DNA of 64,000 nucleotides. Origin: Stagonosporopsis chrysanthemi (lineage: Eukaryota; Ascomycota; Dothideomycetes; Pleosporales; Didymellaceae). The stretch spans positions 62,001 through 126,000 of the forward strand of contig JAFISE010000065.1 of the NCBI GenBank assembly GCA_022560025.1, written 5' to 3'. Position numbers and translations under genes: made by a program. The notes under the pieces are model-generated. The model was given only the letters and a program-made list of their open reading frames with translations. It made no database searches and had not been told where the DNA came from. The stretch's first letter is position 1, and every line of letters starts with the position of its first letter. This document shows, piece after piece, positions 44,768-54,375 of the stretch.

Positions 44768-47700
44768 CTAAAGCCCCTCCAAACACTCCTCCACAACCGC
44801 CTCCACCATCCTCAATCCATAAAAGCCCGCCACCCGGCCGTAAACCCCCATCCTCCTCTTCACCTCGCCCCGATCCCTCGTAGCAACCCACTCGCCCGCA
44901 CACGCGCAATGCTCCATGAACTCATTGCTCCTCAAGCGCTTGCACTTTGCGCACTTGAGGTCCTGCGTGCACCACTCCAGCACACACCGCTGCACGTCGG
45001 CCACAAGCTGCTCTTCGATCCGCAGCCGCTCGTAGGGCGCGCCACACGCGTCGTTATCGCACTTCCACTTCGGCAGCGGGGCAGGAGCGTCAGCATCGCC
45101 GATGGGTGGAAGCAGCGTGGCGTCGCGGCACAGATCGAGGTCGCGGGCGCTGGTGCATTCGTCGCAGATGACGCCCTTGACGACGAGCGAGGCGGAGGGG
45201 TTGGCGAACGTGGCTTCAGCGCTGAACTCGCGGATTTCGAAGAGGTTGAGTAGTTCTTTGCGCAGCAGGCGTGCTTCAAGCGTTATGGCGCGGTCGAGGG
45301 AGAGGACTTGGCAAATGCTTTTTACGAGCTGCAGGACAGGGTTGGAGAGGGTGAGGTGGGAGCCGGGGAGGGAAGGGAAGGCGTAGTCTGCTGCGAGCTC
45401 TGGGTGGAGGATTTCAGTGTGCTGACGGCGAAGGAGCGTAGAGATGTGCTTGTATAGGCCTTTGGTGAAGGTCTTGGGCAGAATCTGGGTCTTCTCGTCG
45501 GGGTCGACGGTGAGAGGACGCAGTGGGATTTGGGTGACACGTGGTGTTGAGCCGTCGGGACCGGGAGGTGGGCGCTTGCGTGCATGCATGAGCTCGATGA
45601 ACTCAAGAACCCACTGTTCGAAGAAGGGTTGTAGTGTCGGGGGTAGGAAGGTTGCAAGCTGCCAGCACATGATGTCATCCAGTGTCTGATTGTCCTCCTC
45701 GACAATGGTAGCTGTGCCTCGGCCGCCGTAGTTGAAGGCATCGTACCATACGAGGTAGTCCCAGTACTCCTTGATCTCCAGATCCATGAACTGGAACAGC
45801 GGTTTCGCCTTAATCGTCTTGATGATGTACTGGCTGTAAGCATACGCATTGCCGACCTCAGCTTTGGTAGTCTGTAATAGCAGTCGATTCGGCGAGGCAA
45901 ACACAATGTGGCTTCCCACTCGCTTGAAGTCGGACATGAGTTGCTGGAGCGTCTTCTTACTCATCATCTGCACGTAGTAGTGCAGGCTGCGGTCATAGAG
46001 GAACGACCCCGGCGAACTGACCCATCGCACGAGATGCTGCACCATGACGTCCGCCATGCTGTACCCGTTGCCTGCGTTCATGGCTTCTACCCACCACGCC
46101 TTCACCATCTCGCGCAGGACAGTAATGCCGGCAGACGCGAACGCGTTGTCGGAGTAAATGGTGTTCGTGCCGTCGTCTGCGGAGTCGAGCGGTGCCGCAG
46201 GGTTAAACGAGACACTATCTGCACCTTCAAGGTCATTGACAAGCGACGAAGACAGGATGGTGTTGATTGTGAGGTTGCGCAGGTTCAAGTCGATGCATAC
46301 TGAAGAGTATGTGCCAGGATTGTTGACAGAAGGCATCTCGACTGTCTCAAGCGGACCGAGAACATCGTCCTTCTCATAACCCGCGTGATCAGGTTTGGCC
46401 TGACCAGACCACCAGAGGATAACACGATCCTTCTGTAGTCGTCGAGCATAAGCGATATCAATGAGGAAGCGCGGGTCGTTACTTTCCAAGTTGCACAGCG
46501 GGATATCGCCATAGCGCGCAAGCTCCATCAGGTGCGAGGCCCAAGAACCAAGGTCGAGGTAGTGACCCACAAGGCGTTTGGCGATGAAGGATTGCCATCC
46601 AAGAGGAGGCAGCTGCTTGTCTGACTCGTCTGGATGCAGTGAGAGGATTGGCAGATCTTTCAACATGGAAATGTCATGGGAGAGCAGTGCCTGGTTCGGA
46701 GACTGCATGACAACAACCACTGGCTTGGTATCGTCGGTCTTTACCTTCTTGATCACGTCACCAAGTTCGAGCAGCGCTTTGCGTCTTGTGGTCACTACTG
46801 CGGTCTTGAAGTGGATGCTTTCCTGGTACTCAATAGCAGTCTGCCACGGCTCACCCTGTGCATCGTCCATTCGGCGTTGCAGCGCGTCGGTGTAGATTCT
46901 GTCGACGTTAGGCATGCCCTGGGAGTCCTTGGACTTGTTCTGGATGACGATATGCGCGTCACTCTTCGACGTGGAGAAGACTGCGTAGATGTTACGATCT
47001 CCACTACTGACATGGTACACATAAAGGTAAGTGAACGCCGCATCAGACAGATACGACTTCTTTGAAGGTATCTTGCGCAGCGAGGACAGATCGAAACCCT
47101 GCTCTAGACCCCTGCCAAGGACACCTTTCTGCGACTCGTCAAACGTGCAGGTGCTCCCTAGCTCGAGAATAGCGCGGATGTTGAGCGGTACTTGTTTCTC
47201 ATACACGCCTTCCACGCTGGGATGGTTGAAGAGTGCCGAGATGCTGTTGGCTTCTTGGACGTATGTCTGCTCTGACATCTGGAGCTTGAATAGATGGATG
47301 GATGGATGGCCATTAGGTAGAGTGTGATTGACCACCTTCTCCACAGAGCAACCACTGATCGATACATCAGGTAAATCCTCGCTGCGGAGATTGAGGTACA
47401 ATTGACGTGGCACCACAATCTTCAGCGTGTGTATCTTCTTGTCGATCAAGACGAACGCCTTGACCTCGCCTGGTGTCTCCGTTGGTCGAAGCTGAATAAG
47501 CTGCCAAGTGCTGATGAAGAGCATCTCCGCCTGGTTCCTGAACAGCGTCCCAATGGCATCCGAAGTATCAACTGGCTTCTCTCCGAAGAGTTGACGCCTA
47601 CGTTGCCGTGCCTGTCGCTGGATCTTCCACTTCTGCTTCTGGTACATAAGCCAGCCGGAGTAGTCCTTGTGGATATCGGGCATGACCTTCGGCAACGCAG

Positions 47701-50700
47701 CATACGGGTCTGTCTGGACGGGCATGGCAGGCTCAGGTTCCTTCCGCTTGGCAACCATTTTTGTTACAACGCCCCTCTTCATTTGGGACATTCTAGGCGC
47801 ACCAAAGTCCTCAAGATCACCAGAGAGCTTGTTGTTGGCAACGTTCGCGTCGCCATTCGTCAAGGCCTTCTTCTGCTTAGTGAACATGTCTGTCATCTTC
47901 GTCTGCTGGAACTTGTCTTCTTTTTGACGAATCTTCTTCGCAAGCCAGTCGGGGTGAGGCACCCTTGGACAAGGGTTCTTGACCTTCTGCAGGGCGGCGG
48001 GTATAGTGATGAGCTTCTGGATGACGGATGCGAGACGCTCGCGGTAGTAGTCCCAGTCCAAAATGCTCCGGATGTCCATCTCGCCTGGATCTTCGCGCAT
48101 CCACTTCCTGAGAAAGTAACGCTTGACGGACTCTTCGGCGGAAAAGATGGACAGCGGGATGGCGCGCTCGGTAACAGGAGCATTTCGCGGTCGTGAGGAG
48201 ATGATATACTTGCAGTTCAAACCTTTGTCTTTGACCATTTGTTCACCCAAAAATTCGGCGAGACGTTTGGCAGTGGTAATGGCGGTCGACTTCTGCGCTC
48301 CATACTCCTCCAGTGTCTTGGTCATGTTCTTGTTCTCGACAATGAGATCAACGAGCTCTTCGTCCGCTAGCGTCGCGCCGCGTGTGTCCAGGATATCGAG
48401 CCAGCGGTTGCAAACGTTCGCAACGGCAGCGTACGTCTCTTCTAGTGTTGTTCCCTCCAAGAAGAACTTGAAGATCTGCGATTGAAAGTTCTTGATGAGC
48501 TTCAATTCACCACGTCGCTTGACCTCGAACCCCTTCAATTCGGCAAGACTGCCGTCATGATTAAACACAGCATAGCGCTTCTTCAGGTTCTTGTCTTCCT
48601 CCTTCGATGTGGGCAGAATCATAGCTTTGTAAGGTCCGTCGACCTCGAAGAAGATGGTGTTGTCGCTGTGCCTTTCGTACTTGAAAGTGTTCGGATCCAC
48701 GAGTGTCTCATATTGATGATTGGTGTACTGTTCGTGGACCAGGTGGTTCAACATGGTACACGGATATGAGATGGTCAGCTTCTTGCCATTGCTCATCTTG
48801 AAGGCAAAGTTCTCGGGAAACGTTGCAGGCAGGATAGCCCAAATACCGTCCGTATCCAGTTCCAGCGGTCTTCCTATCCTCTCGACCAAAGATCGGGCGA
48901 GTTGAATGATGCGCGCACCAGTCAGACAGGTGACACCGGCCATTTCCAGGGAGTACCAGCGCGAACCTTTTCGCATAACGTAGCCGTAGAAAGAGTTCAG
49001 AATGACCTTGTGAGCCAGTTGCATAGAGTCAAACAAGACAACCATCTTTTTCGCGTCCTCTACCTGTGAAGCCGGTGCGCCGGCCTTCTTGAGCTCTTCA
49101 GTCTTACCTTTCCACACCTTCTGCTTGCCCTTGAAGTCGTAACGCCGATCACGGAAGGCTACCACGGTGTCGACGTAAAATGGATTCTCACGCTGACAGA
49201 TGATGGCCTCGCGTTCTATTGTTGTCTGATCGTGAATCTTGTGGTAGATCTTCTTCGAGTAGTCCGTCAATCGCTTCCTGACCAACGTGGCTTGCTCGTC
49301 TACTGAGAGCTCTTGGAAAGTTCTCGTCGCAGAGTTTGCGTACTTTCCGGGAAACCTCTCGTTCTCGAGTGCATTGCGCACCATGTTGTATTCATCGCGC
49401 TTGGCTGGTAGGTACTCTCCTCTCCAGGCCCAAGGCATACGGCGATCGCAGGTCTTTCCGGGTCGGTTGAAGTCGCAGGCTGCACAGTTCGATTCCTGGA
49501 TCATCGAATCTGGCTGCAGTCGATTTGTCGTCATGATGTTTGGGTACATAGACGCGACGTCCAGATGGTAGATGAGTGGTCGTTCACTCCTGTTTGGCGT
49601 GGCCTTCAGCTGCATCAACTTCTCAACAATCTGTGCTTTAACCTCCTCATAATTCGTAACATCCTCCATCTTCTTCTTCTCTTCGACTGTGATACTGAAC
49701 TTCAACGCAGCATCGAGGTCTCGGATCAGCTCGTCGATAGCTGTGGGGTCCACCGCAAAGTCGTATGGAATGTCGCTGCGGAAGACACCCGCTTCGATAC
49801 TTTCAACGTGACCTCCAACGTAGGTCTCAGACTCTAGCAAATGGCCTTCCCAGAAGGCTTCCTTTGGCGCCTGGTGCTTGTTCGGGAGCACGATGCCCTT
49901 TTGGTAAGCCTGCACCATCAACAACATCTCGCAGAGAGTACCAGTACCCTTTCGCAGCGTATCATCCGGACCCAGCGGAATGATCTTGCACAGCGCAAAG
50001 ATGAAAGGATGTACATACTTCATGTACAAGTAGTATGTTGCCACAGCGTCGGAAACTGAGTACTCGGCAAGCGTCTGCGGTCGTTCGGAGGCGTACGGAG
50101 TCATCAACTCCGGGTCCAACTCGTCCGGATCGTAGCCCAGCTTAGCCATGGTCACAGCTTTGAGACCACGACTTCCTTGAGGGAGATAACTGTCTCGGCT
50201 GACCCACGCGAAAGCGTCCATGTGTGCACAGTAATCGGACTGGTAGATATCCTCGCTGTTCTTCCGAAAGCCAATCTCCTGGTACATGTCGATGCCCAAG
50301 ACACTGGCTCTAGCCTCGACGAACGGCCAATCGAAGAAGTCTCCGTTGTATGTAACCATGACTGTGGGCCTGGCTTCTTTGATGTGCTCGAAGAACCGCT
50401 CAATCAGCGCCTTCTCATCTGGCTCGTTGAAGATCATAAACTCCCCTGGGTATTCCGGCTTCGGTGTGTATTCGAAATCCTGAATATCCTCCGAAACAAT
50501 CTCGCGGTTCGTTATCAGAAACCCCTGCCCATCGATCATGTACGAAACCATCATGATCTGATCAATGACAGCGTCCGGAAACTTCAGTGGCAGCTTTGTG
50601 GTCTCGATATCATAGGCCATCACGACAGGATCTGCAGGCGTGAGACGATCCTCTATACATGTCATGCTGACGACGCCATGCTTCGCCTCCACTGTGTACC

Positions 50701-51475
50701 AGTTTCCGATCCTGACGTCTTTGTCGATAGCGACTCGCACGTGGTAGGGGACGTCGTACTCGCGAATGTCGAGGATGTAATCGCTGGAATCAACAACAGC
50801 CGTAAATCGTTTCTCGTGTTCGTAATCGTCGTTGTCGTAAAAGTCCATATCTACATTTCCCGTCGCGACCTCGGCGTACGTATCCATGGCGTTGACGTTC
50901 TTCTGATTCTTCTCCACTATCGGTGCTACTGCTCTCCGGACTGCGAGGAGATCGTTCACGTTGGCGAAGCTGAGCTGCAGCAGTGTTCGTCTATACCCTG
51001 TGAGATGGTTGGGCATAGACAGATCCTCCTTCTCCACTCTCCTGAATGTCTTGACGAGTCCCTCGAAGGCTCTTCGACAGTATTCTTCGACCTCCTGCTC
51101 TTTCCCCTTCTTCACTGCGAGCAAAAAGTATGGGTCGTACTCGAGCGTCGCCTTGAATGTGTCGCCGTCCTCGCCAAGGAAGTAGTAGTCCACTCCAGCC
51201 CGCCCTCCAGGCACGTTTTCATCTTCTATCGTTGTCGAATGCATGTTGACGAGCCACCCAATCTTCTTCTTGCCGGAGTCGAAGCGCGGGAAGCCCATAG
51301 CTTCATCGATCTGGTTGGCCAGTCGTGTGGCCTCAAGTTTCTCGTTCTGTGAAGTTTGCTCGGTGCTCCTCAGCGACCCAGCATCGACTGTCTTGCGCTT
51401 GTTGTGTCCATAATTTGACTGTCCGCCTTTGCCGACCCGGCGGAAGGGCTGGCCTGCTCGTCTCGGCGCGCCCAT
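44768..51475 (-). CDS. pol2: DNA polymerase epsilon catalytic subunit A
   Basis: A single 2235-residue exon, full length for the family (yeast 2222). The exonuclease domain has DIETTKLPLKF with Asp289 and Glu291 and NGDFFDWPF at about 377. The polymerase core has motif A DVASMYP (Asp639), motif B NSFYGYVMRKGSRW at about 827 and motif C ELDTDGIW at 872-879. Cys664, Cys667, Cys676 and Cys760 match the [4Fe-4S] cluster ligands of the catalytic domain. The second half is the inactive B-family-like region, and the C terminus has two Cys clusters (CDECTSARDLDLC and CDNDAC; CAKCKRLRSNEFMEHC and CAC) used for the subunit-binding zinc/Fe-S sites. It is the leading-strand replicase. No frameshift is seen. 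Confidence 0.97.
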   Translation of the reverse strand: MGAPRRAGQPFRRVGKGGQSNYGHNKRKTVDAGSLRSTEQTSQNEKLEATRLANQIDEAMGFPRFDSGKKKIGWLVNMHSTTIEDENVPGGRAGVDYYFLGEDGDTFKATLEYDPYFLLAVKKGKEQEVEEYCRRAFEGLVKTFRRVEKEDLSMPNHLTGYRRTLLQLSFANVNDLLAVRRAVAPIVEKNQKNVNAMDTYAEVATGNVDMDFYDNDDYEHEKRFTAVVDSSDYILDIREYDVPYHVRVAIDKDVRIGNWYTVEAKHGVVSMTCIEDRLTPADPVVMAYDIETTKLPLKFPDAVIDQIMMVSYMIDGQGFLITNREIVSEDIQDFEYTPKPEYPGEFMIFNEPDEKALIERFFEHIKEARPTVMVTYNGDFFDWPFVEARASVLGIDMYQEIGFRKNSEDIYQSDYCAHMDAFAWVSRDSYLPQGSRGLKAVTMAKLGYDPDELDPELMTPYASERPQTLAEYSVSDAVATYYLYMKYVHPFIFALCKIIPLGPDDTLRKGTGTLCEMLLMVQAYQKGIVLPNKHQAPKEAFWEGHLLESETYVGGHVESIEAGVFRSDIPYDFAVDPTAIDELIRDLDAALKFSITVEEKKKMEDVTNYEEVKAQIVEKLMQLKATPNRSERPLIYHLDVASMYPNIMTTNRLQPDSMIQESNCAACDFNRPGKTCDRRMPWAWRGEYLPAKRDEYNMVRNALENERFPGKYANSATRTFQELSVDEQATLVRKRLTDYSKKIYHKIHDQTTIEREAIICQRENPFYVDTVVAFRDRRYDFKGKQKVWKGKTEELKKAGAPASQVEDAKKMVVLFDSMQLAHKVILNSFYGYVMRKGSRWYSLEMAGVTCLTGARIIQLARSLVERIGRPLELDTDGIWAILPATFPENFAFKMSNGKKLTISYPCTMLNHLVHEQYTNHQYETLVDPNTFKYERHSDNTIFFEVDGPYKAMILPTSKEEDKNLKKRYAVFNHDGSLAELKGFEVKRRGELKLIKNFQSQIFKFFLEGTTLEETYAAVANVCNRWLDILDTRGATLADEELVDLIVENKNMTKTLEEYGAQKSTAITTAKRLAEFLGEQMVKDKGLNCKYIISSRPRNAPVTERAIPLSIFSAEESVKRYFLRKWMREDPGEMDIRSILDWDYYRERLASVIQKLITIPAALQKVKNPCPRVPHPDWLAKKIRQKEDKFQQTKMTDMFTKQKKALTNGDANVANNKLSGDLEDFGAPRMSQMKRGVVTKMVAKRKEPEPAMPVQTDPYAALPKVMPDIHKDYSGWLMYQKQKWKIQRQARQRRRQLFGEKPVDTSDAIGTLFRNQAEMLFISTWQLIQLRPTETPGEVKAFVLIDKKIHTLKIVVPRQLYLNLRSEDLPDVSISGCSVEKVVNHTLPNGHPSIHLFKLQMSEQTYVQEANSISALFNHPSVEGVYEKQVPLNIRAILELGSTCTFDESQKGVLGRGLEQGFDLSSLRKIPSKKSYLSDAAFTYLYVYHVSSGDRNIYAVFSTSKSDAHIVIQNKSKDSQGMPNVDRIYTDALQRRMDDAQGEPWQTAIEYQESIHFKTAVVTTRRKALLELGDVIKKVKTDDTKPVVVVMQSPNQALLSHDISMLKDLPILSLHPDESDKQLPPLGWQSFIAKRLVGHYLDLGSWASHLMELARYGDIPLCNLESNDPRFLIDIAYARRLQKDRVILWWSGQAKPDHAGYEKDDVLGPLETVEMPSVNNPGTYSSVCIDLNLRNLTINTILSSSLVNDLEGADSVSFNPAAPLDSADDGTNTIYSDNAFASAGITVLREMVKAWWVEAMNAGNGYSMADVMVQHLVRWVSSPGSFLYDRSLHYYVQMMSKKTLQQLMSDFKRVGSHIVFASPNRLLLQTTKAEVGNAYAYSQYIIKTIKAKPLFQFMDLEIKEYWDYLVWYDAFNYGGRGTATIVEEDNQTLDDIMCWQLATFLPPTLQPFFEQWVLEFIELMHARKRPPPGPDGSTPRVTQIPLRPLTVDPDEKTQILPKTFTKGLYKHISTLLRRQHTEILHPELAADYAFPSLPGSHLTLSNPVLQLVKSICQVLSLDRAITLEARLLRKELLNLFEIREFSAEATFANPSASLVVKGVICDECTSARDLDLCRDATLLPPIGDADAPAPLPKWKCDNDACGAPYERLRIEEQLVADVQRCVLEWCTQDLKCAKCKRLRSNEFMEHCACAGEWVATRDRGEVKRRMGVYGRVAGFYGLRMVEAVVEECLEGL

Positions 51476-51790
51476 GTTGTGTGATGTGTGGAAGAAGGAT
51501 TAAGAGGTGTAAAGCTGATTTATGCTGTTCAGGGTATCATCTGGGCAATTGAAAGTAGAAACAACGCGGGGTATCGAAGACTGGCGAGGCGGATGTGTGA
51601 TGTTCGAGAGGGCAGACTGTCTTACAGAAAACACTCTACGCGAGCGCGCAGCGCGTCGAAGCGCGTCTTGATCTAACCACATTTGCTAAAGTGGTTTCGC
51701 GCATGATCCCTGCAACATGGTAGCTCCATCATTTACTCCGCAGCACTCACTCGGGTCGCGCACATCCACTCACCCACAAAATCAGTCGCA
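51476..51790. promoter_or_regulatory. Divergent pol2/med11 promoter
   Basis: A 315-bp intergenic region between divergent pol2 (-) and med11 (+). It contains TTTCGCG (51695-51701), the reverse of the SBF/MBF-type CGCGAAA element, and two close GCGCGTC words at about 51653-51667 that resemble MCB half-sites. G1/S control of replication polymerases by this factor class is established in yeast; here it is inferred. Confidence 0.4.
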
Positions 51791-52420
51791 ATGTCGGCCT
51801 CGACCCCCAATGCGGACGCTATGGAAATATCCCCTCCCACCGTCCAACCCACCCTTTCACAGCAAACCTACCGCCAGATCGCCGCGTCCCACATCTCCGC
51901 GCTCAACAAGCTCAACAGCAACCTTCCCGACATCCTCGCTCTGATCGCCGCCGCCCTTTCCCAGCTGACCAACAACCCCATCCAGTCTGAGGCGCGCGCC
52001 GACTCGCCCCGCGCCCGCGATGACGATATCCGCGCCTTCAGCGCTGCCATCAAGAGCGTCATGCAGGGCTTCCGCGAGGCGCTGGTTGAGCAGATCAACG
52101 ACTTGGAGCGCTACAAGGTCATACCGGCCACGATGCCCAAGTTCACGCCGTTGCCAGGGAGGCCGCAGGGAATGGGTCCAGGCGCACTGCAGCAACTGCA
52201 GCAGCAGGGGCCGGCCAGGCTGGATCCAGACGCGGGTGTGAAGAATGGGGGGTATGGGCAGTTTGATGTGGGGTGGTTGAATGCGCAGGTTGCGGGGAAG
52301 ACAGTGGGAGGAGACGACGCGTTGGATCGGGTGAGGGCCGTGCTGGATGAGCTGTTGGAGAGGAGCGGGGAGGGGAGTGCACAGAAACCTGAGGCGGAGG
52401 AGATGGCAGTTGATGGGTGA
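51791..52420 (+). CDS. med11: Mediator complex subunit 11
   Basis: Single exon, 209 residues. The helix TYRQIAASHISALNKLNSNLPDILALIAAALSQLTN matches the conserved N-terminal Med11 coiled helix, followed by an acidic, Ala-rich region and a second helix pair (AFSAAIKSVMQGFREALVEQINDLERYKVIP). The C-terminal part is Gln/Gly-rich and probably flexible. Med11 is a head-module subunit that pairs with Med22 in the RNA polymerase II Mediator. The Met at 51791 gives the usual N terminus, while other Met codons upstream are out of frame. Identification is from family knowledge of this helix; the protein is poorly conserved overall. Confidence 0.82.
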   Translation: MSASTPNADAMEISPPTVQPTLSQQTYRQIAASHISALNKLNSNLPDILALIAAALSQLTNNPIQSEARADSPRARDDDIRAFSAAIKSVMQGFREALVEQINDLERYKVIPATMPKFTPLPGRPQGMGPGALQQLQQQGPARLDPDAGVKNGGYGQFDVGWLNAQVAGKTVGGDDALDRVRAVLDELLERSGEGSAQKPEAEEMAVDG

Positions 52421-52752
52421 AGGAATGAGGACTGGAGATTATGAAATCATAACATGCGGGCAGATGCTGGTCGCAGTTCGCCAGAAGCGTTAGGAGGACT
52501 CCAGAACGAAGCGCCTAGGCCACCAGCAAGCCTGGTCTTCGAGCCATGCATAAGACTTCGAGGCTGCGAAGAGGATCAGCTCTCACGCGGTAGAGGCAAT
52601 AGACATGGGTGATAGATGTGGCTGGGAGAGGGGTGGAAATAAGCAACGCTATCTCAGCGTTGCTTCCCCTGTATCATAGCTCCGACTACAAGAGACCATC
52701 AAGTGATACTTATAGCACACCGCGTGCTGTCTATCCCAGCTCAGAACCACAT
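52421..52752. other. 3' flanks of two convergent genes
   Basis: Short interval between med11 (+) and the homocysteine methyltransferase (-). No gene. Confidence 0.55.
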
Positions 52753-53739
52753 CTACGTACCTCCCGACTGCAGCACGTCCCTCATAACCCCAATGTCATC
52801 TGGCGTCGTCCGACAGCACCCACCCACCAGCACCGCCCCAGCATCAGCCCACTGTCTCGTCTTCGCCTTCAACAGCCCGCCCTCAGTCCTCTTACCCTCC
52901 CACTCCCTCGCCGCCGCATTCCACTGCTCACCGGAGTTAGGGTAGACAATCATTTTCCAGCCCCTACCCTGCTGCAGCGGCCGGAGCGCCTGCAGCGCCG
53001 CAAGGGCAACGTCGTCGGGCGTGCAGTTGAACCCCACAGCGATGACTTTGGGCGAGGAATCAAAGAGGGCCGCGATGTGGGAGAGCGGGGTGCCGTCGCT
53101 TATATGGTCTGCGTCGCGCAGGGTGAAGGTGAACCAGGCTTCTGTGTTGCTGAATTCCTGCTGGAGCAGCTCGAGCAGGGCCTCTGTTTCGCCTAGATTG
53201 GGGATGGTTTCACAGGCGAGTACGTCGACACCGGCATCGACAAGAGCCTGGACGCGCCCGCGGTGGAAGGTTTTCATGTCTTCTCGAGAAAGATGATAGT
53301 CGCCACGGTACTCGCTGCCGTCAGCGAGGAATGCGCCGTAGGGGCCTACGCTGCCTGCGACGAAGAGACGATTCCGGATTTGAGATCTTTCTGAAGAACT
53401 CAGGTCTTTGGTGTGCTCTAAGACCCATTCTTCCCTTGCTTCCTGTGCCAGTTTCACACTCTTACGCACCACGTCTTTTGCTTTCTCTTCATCGAGGTCG
53501 AGGTGCTTCTTGAGCCCAGCAAGCGAGGCTTGGTATGACGCTGTGATGGCGACTTGTGCGCCCGCTCTATAGTAGTCTAAGTGTGTTTGTTTGATCAAAG
53601 ACGGATTTTGAAGGAGGATGTCTGCCGACCAAAGAGCGCCTGAAATGTCTGCGCCCAGGGTCTCCAGATACGTTGCGAGGGCCCCGTCCAGAATGACTGG
53701 GGAGTCCAGATATGCGGATAGTTTGTGAGCGTCTGTCAT
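52753..53739 (-). CDS. Homocysteine S-methyltransferase
   Basis: Starting at the Met at 53739 gives 328 residues, beginning MTDAHKLSAYLDSPVILDGALATYLE. Motifs run in order: DGALATYLE, the QASLAGLKKH barrel block, AGSVGPYGAFLADGSEYRGDY, VLACETIPNLGE, VGFNCTPDD and VGGCCRTTPDDI. The Cys of GFNC and the CC pair are the Zn ligands that bind homocysteine in this (beta/alpha)8-barrel family. It transfers methyl from S-methylmethionine or AdoMet to homocysteine to make methionine (yeast Mht1/Sam4), acting in the cytosol. The frame is open to 53910, adding a 57-residue basic leader, but the internal start matches family length. It lies at the end of the housekeeping stretch. Confidence 0.93.
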   Translation of the reverse strand: MTDAHKLSAYLDSPVILDGALATYLETLGADISGALWSADILLQNPSLIKQTHLDYYRAGAQVAITASYQASLAGLKKHLDLDEEKAKDVVRKSVKLAQEAREEWVLEHTKDLSSSERSQIRNRLFVAGSVGPYGAFLADGSEYRGDYHLSREDMKTFHRGRVQALVDAGVDVLACETIPNLGETEALLELLQQEFSNTEAWFTFTLRDADHISDGTPLSHIAALFDSSPKVIAVGFNCTPDDVALAALQALRPLQQGRGWKMIVYPNSGEQWNAAAREWEGKRTEGGLLKAKTRQWADAGAVLVGGCCRTTPDDIGVMRDVLQSGGT

Positions 53740-54375
53740 GGTGGTTTCTGGGAGTATTGTTCCTGAACGCAAGGTAGAGTCATGGTTCACTGTCACGAGA
53801 CCTGGATTTGAAGAACGAACAATTGCGAGGCCGATGTTCGGGGACGAAATCTGGGGAAAGGGCCGACTCATCGATTGCGAATTCCATCTAGCCTCACTCG
53901 CAATAATCAAACCTGGTGCTACAACATCGTCAGTGCTACCAATGGTCCTGCAACAAGCTGCAGTGCCACCGTTGAGGACTAGTCTCGAGCCGTTGAATCA
54001 GATTTAACGACTGCGTCCGCGCCGTGTGCGATGATGGCTTCCAACCTCCAACAACGTCACACCCGCGCGCAGCTCAGCATCACGTACAAGCGCAAGCAAA
54101 ACATTCGGCCGCCATCAAGTTTGGAGTATATTACATGCTAAAGTGCTGCCGGCCGTAACTGGTAACATATCGAAGCGAAAACCTGTGTAGCTAACGAACA
54201 CGCAGCCCTAGTAAGATCGCTCACCACCCGTACTCATGACGCATATGTTACTATGCCCATGACCTGAATACGCGATCGATGTTGTTCTGAATAAGAGATT
54301 TAACATGACGTGAACCCATGAAAGCATGCCCGCTCGACAGAGCATGCGTATAGAAGACAACCAGAGAGTATACGC
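53740..54375. other. Intergenic, no gene seen
   Basis: Promoter of the homocysteine methyltransferase and 3' flank of the GPI-protein gene. Nothing else recognised. Confidence 0.5.
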
